Positions 29,611 through 37,381 of a stretch of 64,000 nucleotides of DNA are shown here, piece by piece. Under the pieces are notes generated by a model that was not told the DNA's origin, searched no databases, and worked only from the letters and a program-made list of their open reading frames with translations. The number at the start of each line of letters is the position of its first letter. Position 1 is the stretch's first letter. Both the position numbers and the translations under genes were made by a program. Origin of the DNA: Curtobacterium sp. MCPF17_002 (GTDB taxonomy: Bacteria > Actinomycetota > Actinomycetes > Actinomycetales > Microbacteriaceae); NCBI RefSeq assembly GCF_003234115.2, contig NZ_CP126251.1, forward strand, positions 1 through 64,000, given 5' to 3'.

Positions 29611-30225
29611 TCAGGACAGGGCGTCGACGTCGAGGCCGACGGTGTGGGCGATCGTGGTGCGCACGAGCCCCTCGCGGGTCTGGCGGTCGAGGTAGTCGAC
29701 GAGGGCGTAGCCGTTCGTGGCGTCGACGAGTGCGAAGAGCAGGCGACCCACCCCGTCCGGGTCGTCGGTGCGCATGACGCCGTCACGGACCCCGTCGGCG
29801 ACGACCGTGGTGGCGAGGAGCTGCCAGTCGTCCATGACCTCCCGAGCGGCGGCGGCCAACACGGGGTTCGTCCGTCCGGTGCTCCAGGCGTCCGCCCACA
29901 GGGTCGCGACGTCGTCCCGGTCGGGGTCGGCGATGCAGGCGAGCAGCGTCCGCAGCTGCGCGACGGGGCCGTCGGCGGCGGTGACGAGCGAGCGGACCTC
30001 GGCGACCTCGGCGCTCGCGACCGTGCGGAAGGTCTCGCCGACGAGGTCCTCCATCGCGGGCCGGTAGTGGGCGACGAGGGACGGTGCGACGCCGATCGCG
30101 GCGGCCACCCCGCGCAGCGTCACCCCGGCGAGCCCGTCGGCACGGGCGACGGCGATCGCGGCGGCGGTGATCTGGGCCTCGCGCTCGGCCGGGCTCAGCC
30201 GCCGGCGGGCCGGTGTCGTCGGCAC
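29611..30225 (-). CDS. TetR family transcriptional regulator
   Basis: A 204-residue repressor-type regulator. The N-terminal helix-turn-helix (about 12-58) contains REAQITAAAIAVARADGLAGVTLRGVAAAIGVAPSLVAHY-like residues in the canonical arrangement. The C-terminal ligand domain begins near 62. Start is GTG at 30225, 9 nt after the pucR stop on the same strand, so pucR and this gene probably share a transcript. Position next to the GABA/putrescine genes suggests control of them, but the ligand cannot be read from the sequence. Confidence 0.88.
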   Translation of the reverse strand: MPTTPARRRLSPAEREAQITAAAIAVARADGLAGVTLRGVAAAIGVAPSLVAHYRPAMEDLVGETFRTVASAEVAEVRSLVTAADGPVAQLRTLLACIADPDRDDVATLWADAWSTGRTNPVLAAAAREVMDDWQLLATTVVADGVRDGVMRTDDPDGVGRLLFALVDATNGYALVDYLDRQTREGLVRTTIAHTVGLDVDALS

Positions 30226-30234
30226 GGTCCCAGC

Positions 30235-31896
30235 CTAGGCGGAGGGGGTGCGCGCCCGGCGCTCGACGACGTCCTCGGGGCCGTGGTCGACGACGAACGC
30301 CGCCCACAGGTCGGCCCGGGTGGCGAACACCGACAGGTCCCGCTCGAGCAGCCGCCCCGCGTGCTCGATCCGTGCGCGAGCGGTGTGCCGGTGCACGCCG
30401 AGCGTCTGTGCCGCGCGGTCGTACTCGCAGTTCTGCTCGAGCCAGGTGCGGACCGTGTGGGTCAGCTCGGTACCGGCGGTCCGGTCGTGGCCCCGCAGCG
30501 GCGCGAGGAAGGCCCGCGCGACCGCACCCGCGTCGACGTCCACGTGGGCGAGGTGCGCGAGGACCCCCTCACGGGCGAGGTCGCCGAACTCGGTGGTCCC
30601 GGGGCGACCCTCACGCCGGCGGTCGAGTGCCTGCACCGCCTCGGTCCGGGCGCGCCCGAAGTACCGGTAGGACGCACCGTCGGACAGCCCGGCCCGGAGG
30701 TCGTACCGGGTGACGAGTTCCTCGACGACCGCGGTGTCGTCGGCGCTGACGCACAGGAAGAGGGCGTCGTCGACCGCGAAGAAGAGGTGGCCGGGACGGT
30801 CCTGCACCCAGAGCTCGAGGAGGTCCACCACGGTGTCGAGGTCGTGGTGGGCGACGTCCACGGCCGCGATCCGGACGGGCTCGGCGGGGAGGGGCCCCCA
30901 GACCTCCCGCGACGTGGTGTCGACCACGCCGGGGTCGCCGACGGAGAGCATGGTGAGGAGCCCGGTCCGGAGCAGACCGCGGGCGCGGGCGAGCTCGCGG
31001 TTCTGCTGCAGTGCGAGTCCGGCGAGGGCGATGACGGCGGTGACGACCTCGCGTCCCGCACGGTCGAGCGCGCCGCCGTTCGCGATGGCGAGCACGCCGC
31101 TGAGGTGTCCGCCGCTGCCGAGGGTCTGCAGCGTGAACCCGGTGTGGTGTTCGGTCGTGACGGGCAGGCTCGCCCGCTGTCCGGCGCGGAGGAGCCGGAG
31201 CGACTCGGTCCGGAGCAGGTCGAGGTCCTCCGCCGGGATCGCGTCCGCCGGGACCCCGTCCGCCGGGACGCTGCTCGCCGGGACGCTGCTAGCCGGGGTG
31301 CTGTTCGCCGGGTGGGAGCGGTCGAGTCGGCCGGAGACGTCGAAGAGCCCGACCCAGCAGTCCAGCTGCCGGGACAGCTCCGCGATGGTCGCCCCGAGCC
31401 CGTCCGGTCGCATCGCGGCGAGGGAGATCGCGCGCTGGGCGGCGAGGGCCCAGGCGTTCCGCGCGTTCGCATCGCGGGCGACGGCATCGGCGTTCGCCTG
31501 GGCCACGGCGATGAACGACGTCTCGTACGGCACCTCGAACAGCGGGAGACCCTGCTGTTCGCACGCGGCGACGAGTTCGGCCGGGGTGCCGTCACGGACC
31601 ACCTCGGTGCCGAACCCGAGCGCGACGACGCCACGTGCACGGAGCCGGGCGACGTACTCGTCGGCGAACGACTCGGCGACCTCGGTGTCGACGTCGAACT
31701 GCGTGCCGGTCGTGAGGAGCCCCTGGCCGGCGGCGAGGAACGGCGTCGGGTCGGCGAGGTCGGAGCTGTGCAGCCAGGACAGCGGGGCGTCGAGGGCCCC
31801 GGTGTCGGCGCCGTTCGCGGTGCCGCCGTCGGCGCCGGTCAGCAGCCGGAGGTGCAGGTCGGCTCGGTGCAGCAGGGAACGCAGCGTCGCGGGCAT
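30235..31896 (-). CDS. PucR family transcriptional regulator
   Basis: A 553-residue regulator with an N-terminal PucR purine-catabolism-type sensory domain (about 1-140), a GAF-like middle, and a C-terminal PucR helix-turn-helix (about 490-545: TVRTWLEQNCEYDRAAQTLGVHRHTARARI). PucR-type proteins often control GABA and polyamine genes in Actinobacteria. It is divergent from gabT over 92 bp. Residues about 197-224 come from five tandem 15-bp units (ANSTPASSVPASSVPADGVPA), an unusual low-complexity insert. Start is ATG 31896. Confidence 0.9.
   Translation of the reverse strand: MPATLRSLLHRADLHLRLLTGADGGTANGADTGALDAPLSWLHSSDLADPTPFLAAGQGLLTTGTQFDVDTEVAESFADEYVARLRARGVVALGFGTEVVRDGTPAELVAACEQQGLPLFEVPYETSFIAVAQANADAVARDANARNAWALAAQRAISLAAMRPDGLGATIAELSRQLDCWVGLFDVSGRLDRSHPANSTPASSVPASSVPADGVPADAIPAEDLDLLRTESLRLLRAGQRASLPVTTEHHTGFTLQTLGSGGHLSGVLAIANGGALDRAGREVVTAVIALAGLALQQNRELARARGLLRTGLLTMLSVGDPGVVDTTSREVWGPLPAEPVRIAAVDVAHHDLDTVVDLLELWVQDRPGHLFFAVDDALFLCVSADDTAVVEELVTRYDLRAGLSDGASYRYFGRARTEAVQALDRRREGRPGTTEFGDLAREGVLAHLAHVDVDAGAVARAFLAPLRGHDRTAGTELTHTVRTWLEQNCEYDRAAQTLGVHRHTARARIEHAGRLLERDLSVFATRADLWAAFVVDHGPEDVVERRARTPSA
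31232..31306. repeat. Five tandem 15-bp units inside pucR
   Basis: GCCGGGACGCTGCTC-like units occur at 31232, 31247, 31262, 31277 and 31292, with 2-5 changes each and a sixth partial. They encode the PA(S/D)xVP repeat of PucR. In-frame unit length keeps the gene open. Confidence 0.85.
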
Positions 31897-31935
31897 GAGG
31901 GCACCCTATCCGCTGCGTCGATCCGGACGGGCCCC

Positions 31936-31944
31936 GATGTACAC
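31936..31944. promoter_or_regulatory. GATGTACAC motif in the pucR-gabT divergent promoter
   Basis: GATGTACAC contains the self-complementary TGTACA. The same nonamer is in the right arm of a 13-bp inverted repeat before the permease gene (45659-45667). A shared operator, perhaps for PucR, is inference. Confidence 0.4.
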
Positions 31945-31988
31945 AGTGGACAGTGGGTTCCGGTCCCGCTCCCTCCTACCATCGCCGC

Positions 31989-33350
31989 ATGTCCTCCACC
32001 GCTGCACCCTCGATCAGCGCCGCTGCGGGCGGCCCCTCGCTGCCCCAGGAACGGCGGCTCGTGACGGAGGTGCCGGGTCCGCGCTCCCGCGAGCTCCTCG
32101 CCCGGAAGTCCGCCGCGGTGGCGGCCGGCGTCGGGGTGGCGGTCCCCATCGCCGTCGTCGCAGCCGGTGGCGGTGTGGTCGTCGACGCGGACGGCAACTC
32201 CTTCGTCGACCTCGGTTCCGGGATCGCCGTGACCTCCGTCGGCAACGCGCACCCCGCGGTGGTCGCCGCCGTGACCGAACAGGTCGCCGCGTTCACCCAC
32301 ACGTGCTTCACCATCGCCGCCTACGACGGGTACGTCGCGGTCGCCGAGGCCCTCAACCGTCTGACCCCGGGCGGCCACGAGAAACGGACCGCACTGTTCA
32401 ACTCCGGTGCCGAGGCCGTCGAGAACGCCGTGAAGATCGCGCGGAAGCACACCGGTCGGCAGGCCCTCGTGGTGTTCGACCACGCCTACCACGGTCGGAC
32501 GAACCTGACGATGGCGCTCACCGCGAAGAACCAGCCGTACAAGGACGGCTTCGGTCCGTTCGCGCCCGAGGTGTACCGCGTGCCGATGTCCTACCCCTTC
32601 CACGACGGTCTCTCCGGGGCCGAGGCGGCGAAGCGGGCGATCAGCCAGATCGAGAAGCAGGTCGGCGCCGCGAACACCGCCGCGCTGCTCATCGAGCCGA
32701 TCCAGGGCGAGGGCGGCTTCGTCGTGCCCGCGCCGGGGTTCCTCGCCGCGCTGTCCGAGTGGACGACGGCCAACGGTGTCGTGTTCATCGCGGACGAGGT
32801 GCAGACGGGCTTCGCCCGCACCGGCTCGATGTTCGCCAGCGAGCACGAGGGCATCGTCCCCGACGTCGTCACCACCGCGAAGGGCATGGCGGGTGGCCTG
32901 CCGTTGTCCGGGGTGACGGGACGTGCCGAGATCATGGACTCGGCGCACGTCGGTGGGCTCGGCGGCACGTACGGCGGCAACCCGATCGCCTGCGCAGCCG
33001 CCCTCGCCGCGATCGACGCGTTCGAGCACGACGGGTTGATCGAGCGTGCGGGGGAGATCGGCACGATCGTCCTGGAGACGCTCCGCACCGCCCAGGCGTC
33101 CGACCCGCGGATCGGCGACGTCCGTGGCCGCGGGGCGATGGTCGCGATCGAACTCGTCGACCCCGCCACGGGTGATCCCGACCCCGCGCTGACCGGCCGG
33201 GTGGTGCGGTACGCGTACGAACACGGCGTCATCGCGTTGACCGCGGGGACCTACGGCAACGTCGTGCGGTTCCTGCCGCCGCTCGCGATCGACGACGTGC
33301 TGCTGCGCGACGGCCTCTCGGTCGTCCTCGACGGACTGGCCGCAGCATGA
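31989..33350 (+). CDS. gabT: 4-aminobutyrate aminotransferase
   Basis: Transfers the amino group of GABA to 2-oxoglutarate, giving succinate semialdehyde. The 453-residue class III PLP enzyme has the FNSGAEAVENAVKIAR cofactor loop (about 137), the Asp of ADEVQTGFARTG (about 268), and the Schiff-base Lys298 in TTAKGMAGG. The GGTYGGNPIACAAA segment is typical. Start is ATG 31989; the upstream in-frame ATG at 31953 adds only 12 atypical residues. Its stop overlaps gabD by 4 nt, and it diverges from pucR, pointing to a regulated gabT-gabD-oxidase operon. Confidence 0.94.
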   Translation: MSSTAAPSISAAAGGPSLPQERRLVTEVPGPRSRELLARKSAAVAAGVGVAVPIAVVAAGGGVVVDADGNSFVDLGSGIAVTSVGNAHPAVVAAVTEQVAAFTHTCFTIAAYDGYVAVAEALNRLTPGGHEKRTALFNSGAEAVENAVKIARKHTGRQALVVFDHAYHGRTNLTMALTAKNQPYKDGFGPFAPEVYRVPMSYPFHDGLSGAEAAKRAISQIEKQVGAANTAALLIEPIQGEGGFVVPAPGFLAALSEWTTANGVVFIADEVQTGFARTGSMFASEHEGIVPDVVTTAKGMAGGLPLSGVTGRAEIMDSAHVGGLGGTYGGNPIACAAALAAIDAFEHDGLIERAGEIGTIVLETLRTAQASDPRIGDVRGRGAMVAIELVDPATGDPDPALTGRVVRYAYEHGVIALTAGTYGNVVRFLPPLAIDDVLLRDGLSVVLDGLAAA

Positions 33351-35041
33351 CCGCGGCGGCAGCCCCCGTGACCGCAGCGAACGCAGCGGCAAGCGCAGTG
33401 GCGAGCACCGCGGCAGCCCCCGCGACCGAATGGCCGTCCGTCCCCGACGCGACCGGACCAGCAGCGGAACAGGCCGTCCTCGACCGGGTCCCCACGGGCC
33501 TCCTGGTCGGCGGCACCTGGCGACCGGCAGCCGACGGCGGCACGTTCCCCGTCGTCGACCCCGCCACCGGCGAGACGCTCCTGCGCATCGCGGATGCAAC
33601 CCCCGAAGACGGTGTCGCCGCTCTGGACGCTGCGGAGGCAGCCAGGAGCGGGTGGGCGGCCACCCCGCCGCGGCAGCGCGCAGAGGTCCTCCGCCGCGCC
33701 TTCGACCTGCTGCAGCAGCGCCGCGAGGAGTTCGCACTCCTCATGACGCTCGAGATGGGGAAGCCCCTCGCCGAGGCCCGGGGCGAGGTGACGTACGGCG
33801 GCGAGTTCCTCCGCTGGTTCTCCGAGGAGGCGGTGCGCATCGGCGGCTCGTACGGCACGAACCCCGAGGGCACCGGTCGGGCGATCGTCACGCACAAGCC
33901 CGTCGGTCCGGCGTTCCTCATCACGCCGTGGAACTTCCCGCTCGCGATGGCCACGCGGAAGATCGCCCCGGCACTCGCCGCCGGGTGCACCGTCGTCGTG
34001 AAGCCCGCCGAGCTGACCCCGCTCACCACGCTGCTGTTCGCGGCCCTGCTCCTCGAGGCGGGCGTCCCCGCCGGCGTGGTGAACGTCGTCCCCACCACGA
34101 ACGCCGCCGCCCTCTCCGCACCCGTGATCGCCGATCCCCGGCTCCGGAAGCTCTCGTTCACCGGATCGACCCCGGTCGGACGGACGCTGCTGCGCCAGGC
34201 CGCCGACACGGTCCTCCGGACGAGCATGGAGCTCGGCGGCAACGCCCCGTTCCTGGTGTTCGCCGACGCCGACCTGGACGAGGCGGTCGAGGGGGCGCTC
34301 GCCGCGAAGTTCCGCAACACCGGGCAGGCCTGCACCGCCGCGAACCGGTTCCTCGTGCACGAGGACGTCGCCGAGGAGTTCACCCGCCGGGTCACCGAAC
34401 GGGTCGCCGCGATGCCGGTCGGCCGTGGGACCGAGGACGGCGTCGCCATCGGCCCGCTCATCGACTCCCGCGCCGTCGACAAGGCGCACCGGCTCGTCAC
34501 CGACGCACTCGAGCGCGGAGCGACACTCCACACCGGCGGGCAGCCCGTCGACCGGCCCGGCACGTTCTACGCGCCGACGGTCCTCGCCGACGTGCAGCCC
34601 GGGAGCGACCTGCTCCGCGACGAGATCTTCGGCCCGGTGCTGGCGATCCGGACCTTCGCCACCGAGGACGAGGCGGTGACCGCGGCGAACGACACCGAGT
34701 ACGGTCTCGTCGGGTACGGGTACACGTCGGACCCGGCGCGCGGACAGCGGCTCATGGAGCGGCTCGAGACGGGCATGCTGGGGCTCAACACCGGCGTCGT
34801 CTCGAACGCGTCGGCACCGTTCGGCGGTGTCAAGCAGTCCGGCCTCGGCCGCGAGGGCGGTGGTGAGGGCATCGGCGAGTACCTCGAGACCATGTACACG
34901 CTGACGCCGGACCCGTTCCGGGCCCGCCCGACGGTGCACACGCACACGCACACGCACACGCACACGCACACGCCAGCGACCGCGACGGCGGCCGCGACCA
35001 CGACGACGACCACGACGACCAACGAAGGAGCAGCACGATGA
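33347..35041 (+). CDS. gabD: Succinate-semialdehyde dehydrogenase with His-Thr repeat tail
   Basis: Oxidises succinate semialdehyde to succinate. The 564-residue product is longer than the usual 450-490. It has an Ala-rich N-terminal extension (about 1-45) and a C-terminal tail with six HT dipeptides and a Thr-rich run. The aldehyde dehydrogenase core has PWNFPLAMATRKIAPALAAG, ELGGNAPF with the general-base Glu, and catalytic Cys329 in NTGQACTAANR. The ATG overlaps gabT and the stop overlaps the oxidase gene, each by 4 nt (ATGA). Confidence 0.93.
   Translation: MTAAAAPVTAANAAASAVASTAAAPATEWPSVPDATGPAAEQAVLDRVPTGLLVGGTWRPAADGGTFPVVDPATGETLLRIADATPEDGVAALDAAEAARSGWAATPPRQRAEVLRRAFDLLQQRREEFALLMTLEMGKPLAEARGEVTYGGEFLRWFSEEAVRIGGSYGTNPEGTGRAIVTHKPVGPAFLITPWNFPLAMATRKIAPALAAGCTVVVKPAELTPLTTLLFAALLLEAGVPAGVVNVVPTTNAAALSAPVIADPRLRKLSFTGSTPVGRTLLRQAADTVLRTSMELGGNAPFLVFADADLDEAVEGALAAKFRNTGQACTAANRFLVHEDVAEEFTRRVTERVAAMPVGRGTEDGVAIGPLIDSRAVDKAHRLVTDALERGATLHTGGQPVDRPGTFYAPTVLADVQPGSDLLRDEIFGPVLAIRTFATEDEAVTAANDTEYGLVGYGYTSDPARGQRLMERLETGMLGLNTGVVSNASAPFGGVKQSGLGREGGGEGIGEYLETMYTLTPDPFRARPTVHTHTHTHTHTHTPATATAAATTTTTTTTNEGAAR
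34937..34972 (+). repeat. (CACACG)6 microsatellite at the 3' end of gabD
   Basis: Six exact CACACG units encode HTHTHTHTHTHT. Farther on, runs of ACG/ACC encode eight threonines. It lies 65 nt before the oxidase start, which overlaps the gabD stop. Confidence 0.95.
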
Positions 35042-36420
35042 TCGAGAGAGACGTCGTCATCATCGGCGCCGGGGTGACCGGCCTGACCGCCGCGGCCCGC
35101 CTGGTCGCCGAGGGGAAGACCGTCGCCGTGCTCGAGGCCCGGGACCGGGTCGGCGGCCGCACGTGGACCGAGGACATCGAGGGCGTCACGCTCGAGATCG
35201 GCGGCCAGTGGGTCTCCCCGGACCAGACCGCGCTGCTCGAGACCCTCGACGAGCTCGGCCTCGAGACGTACGACCGCTACCGCGAGGGTTCGAGCGTCTA
35301 CGTCGACGAGCACGGCACCCGCACCGAGTACACCGGGGACATCTTCCCGCTGCCCGAGGCGACCGCGGCCGAGATCGAGCGGCTCGTCGCCGTCGTCGAC
35401 GAGTACGTCGCCACCGTCGACCCGGCACGCCCCTGGGCCGCTCCGGAGGCGGCCCGCCTGGACGAAACGAGCTTCCGCGCCTGGCTGCACGCCCTCAGCA
35501 CCGACCGGGTCGCGACCGACAACGTCGAGCTCTTCATCGCCGGCGCGATGCTCACGAAGCCCGCGCACGCCTTCTCGGCGCTGCAGGCACTGCTCATGGC
35601 GGCGTCCGCGGGCAGCTTCTCGAACCTCGTCGACGCCGACTTCATCCTCGACAAGCGCGTCGTCGGCGGCATGCAGCAGGTCTCCGAGCGGCTCGCCGCG
35701 CGGCTCGGTGACGACGTGCACCTCAACGCGCCGGTGCGCACCCTGCGCTGGGACACCGGCTCCGACGGTGACGCGGGAGTGGTGGCGCTCGCCGACGGCG
35801 GCATCGAGCTGCACGCCCGGCAGGCGCTCGTCGCCGTGCCACCGCCCCTGTACTCGCGGATCTCCTACGAGCCGCCGCTGCCGCGTCGCCAGCACCAGCT
35901 CCACCAGCACCTGTCGATGGGCTTCGTCATCAAGGTGCACGCCGTCTACGACCGGCCGTTCTGGCGGGGCGCCGGGCTCTCCGGCACGGCGTTCAGCCCG
36001 TACGAGCTCGTCCACGAGTCGTACGACAACACCTCGTTCGGTTCCGAGCAGGGCACGCTCGTCGGGTTCGTCTCGGACGTGCACGCCGACGACGTCTTCG
36101 CGCTGTCGTCCGAGGAACGCAAGGCACGGGTCCTCGCGTCGCTCGCCCACTACTACGGTGACGAGGCGCTCCGCCCCGTCGTCTACTACGAGAGCGACTG
36201 GGGCACCGAGGAGTGGACCCGCGGTGCCTACGCAGCGAGCTTCGACCTCGGCGGGCTCGTCCGGTACGGAGCTGACCAGCGCGCGGCCGTCGGTCCGATC
36301 CGGTTCGCGTCGAGCGACCTGGCCGGGCACGGGTACCAGCACGTCGACGGAGCGGTCCGGATGGGCCGCGAAGCGGCTGCGGAGATCCTCGCCGCCCTGC
36401 CGCAGCCGGCGGTGCAGTAG
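35038..36420 (+). CDS. puo: Flavin monoamine oxidase, probable putrescine oxidase
   Basis: A 460-residue FAD amine oxidase. The N-terminal dinucleotide-binding motif VVIIGAGVTGLTAAARLVAEG and EARDRVGGRTWT are classic for this family, and GGQWVSPDQTALLETLDELG resembles actinobacterial putrescine oxidases. The C-terminal FAD segment ATSDLAGHGYQHVDGAVRMG-like sequence is present. It would turn putrescine into 4-aminobutanal with release of ammonia and hydrogen peroxide. Coupling to gabT-gabD by overlapping start and stop supports this, as the product feeds GABA breakdown. Substrate is inferred. A perfect palindrome begins 10 nt past the stop. Confidence 0.82.
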   Translation: MIERDVVIIGAGVTGLTAAARLVAEGKTVAVLEARDRVGGRTWTEDIEGVTLEIGGQWVSPDQTALLETLDELGLETYDRYREGSSVYVDEHGTRTEYTGDIFPLPEATAAEIERLVAVVDEYVATVDPARPWAAPEAARLDETSFRAWLHALSTDRVATDNVELFIAGAMLTKPAHAFSALQALLMAASAGSFSNLVDADFILDKRVVGGMQQVSERLAARLGDDVHLNAPVRTLRWDTGSDGDAGVVALADGGIELHARQALVAVPPPLYSRISYEPPLPRRQHQLHQHLSMGFVIKVHAVYDRPFWRGAGLSGTAFSPYELVHESYDNTSFGSEQGTLVGFVSDVHADDVFALSSEERKARVLASLAHYYGDEALRPVVYYESDWGTEEWTRGAYAASFDLGGLVRYGADQRAAVGPIRFASSDLAGHGYQHVDGAVRMGREAAAEILAALPQPAVQ

Positions 36421-36429
36421 ACCCACACC

Positions 36430-36479
36430 GAGCGGACTGGAGGCGCGGTGCCAGCTGGCACCGCGCCTCCAGTCCGCTC
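36430..36479. repeat. Perfect 50-bp palindrome of the GGACTGGAGGC family
   Basis: The left half runs GAGCGGACTGG through GCGGTGCCAG (36430-36454), and the right half (36455-36479) is its exact reverse complement. It shares 44 central bases with the copy at 28967-29014. It lies 10 nt after the oxidase stop. Confidence 0.9.
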
Positions 36480-36553
36480 AGGGTCCGGCCCAGAGCGTCG
36501 GCTACCCGCCCTCCTGAGCGGTCGCGTCGACGCGACCGCGTAGCGTCCGGATC

Positions 36554-36715
36554 ATGAGCGAGACGACACCGAACGGATCGAGCGAGCCCACCGACGAGCA
36601 GGCGAAGCGCACCGAGGACCTGCCCGACGGGTCGGCGTCCGGCGACGCCACCCAGGACCCGGAGCAGGACAGCGACGTGGACTCGGGCGGCGAGCCCGCG
36701 GACCCGCAGGACTAG
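36554..36715 (+). CDS. Small acidic hypothetical protein
   Basis: A 53-residue open frame, MSETTPNGSSEPTDEQAKRT onward, very rich in Asp, Glu, Gly and Ser and without any hydrophobic segment. The ATG is preceded by GTCCGGATC, a weak ribosome site. Such short disordered acidic proteins are common in Actinobacteria. Expression is not shown, and I recognise no family. Confidence 0.45.
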   Translation: MSETTPNGSSEPTDEQAKRTEDLPDGSASGDATQDPEQDSDVDSGGEPADPQD

Positions 36716-36732
36716 CCGGCGCGGTCCGCCCC

Positions 36733-37194
36733 TCAGCGCGTGCCGTCGGTGGCGCGGATCGGTTCCCCGGTGTCGGGGTCCCAGCCGACCACGCGCGGTT
36801 CCGCCGTGCGCCGAGCACGCGGCGGGGACGGCGGAAAGTACCCGCGTGCGGCCGGCAGGTAGGGGAGACCCGCAGCGACGACGCCGGCGACACCCGCGAG
36901 CGTCGCCAGGCCGTACGGCGGGAGGACCACACCGAGCAGGCCGAGGACGCCGAGGACGGCCATCCAGAACCGTGCGCGGCCGGAACCACGGCCCACCCGT
37001 AGCGCCCCGAACACGAACAGCGCCCAGATCGCCAGGACGATCAGGACGGGTACGAGCGTCCAGGGGCCGTCCGTCGACACCCGGTGGACCGCCCCGACGA
37101 GCGTCGAGACGACCTGGAACGCGATCACCACCAGCCAGAGGACGACGGCCGTGGTCACGAGGGTGGGGCGGGAGCGCGGGGCACCATTGGTCAC
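36733..37194 (-). CDS. Small four-helix membrane protein, unknown function
   Basis: A 153-residue protein with four hydrophobic segments (about 12-35, 45-65, 73-93 and 95-115) and a basic, Pro-rich cytoplasmic tail that ends in VVGWDPDTGEPIRA, a short motif found at the ends of small actinobacterial membrane proteins. Start is GTG at 37194. It is divergent from the RHS gene over 187 bp and resembles the protein at 29036-29449 in size and layout. Function unknown. Confidence 0.7.
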   Translation of the reverse strand: MTNGAPRSRPTLVTTAVVLWLVVIAFQVVSTLVGAVHRVSTDGPWTLVPVLIVLAIWALFVFGALRVGRGSGRARFWMAVLGVLGLLGVVLPPYGLATLAGVAGVVAAGLPYLPAARGYFPPSPPRARRTAEPRVVGWDPDTGEPIRATDGTR

Positions 37195-37266
37195 GAGCCG
37201 ATCCTAGGGTCGTCGCCGAAGCTGCTCAGGACGTCGACCGCGTACTGGTTCCACTAGCGGACTTTC

Positions 37267-37286
37267 TACCCCCTCATGTGGGGGTA
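37267..37286. promoter_or_regulatory. Inverted repeat upstream of the RHS gene
   Basis: TACCCCC (37267-37273) and GGGGGTA (37280-37286) pair exactly around TCATGT. Both flanking genes point away from it, so a terminator is unlikely and an operator for one or both is possible. Confidence 0.35.
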
Positions 37287-37381
37287 CGTTGCTGAGGGAA
37301 GCTCCGTAGCGTCTCCGGTGGTCGCACAGCGCCGTCATGGGGGCGGCATAGCTGGTCGTGACCTGTTGAGGGGTTCTGCGC

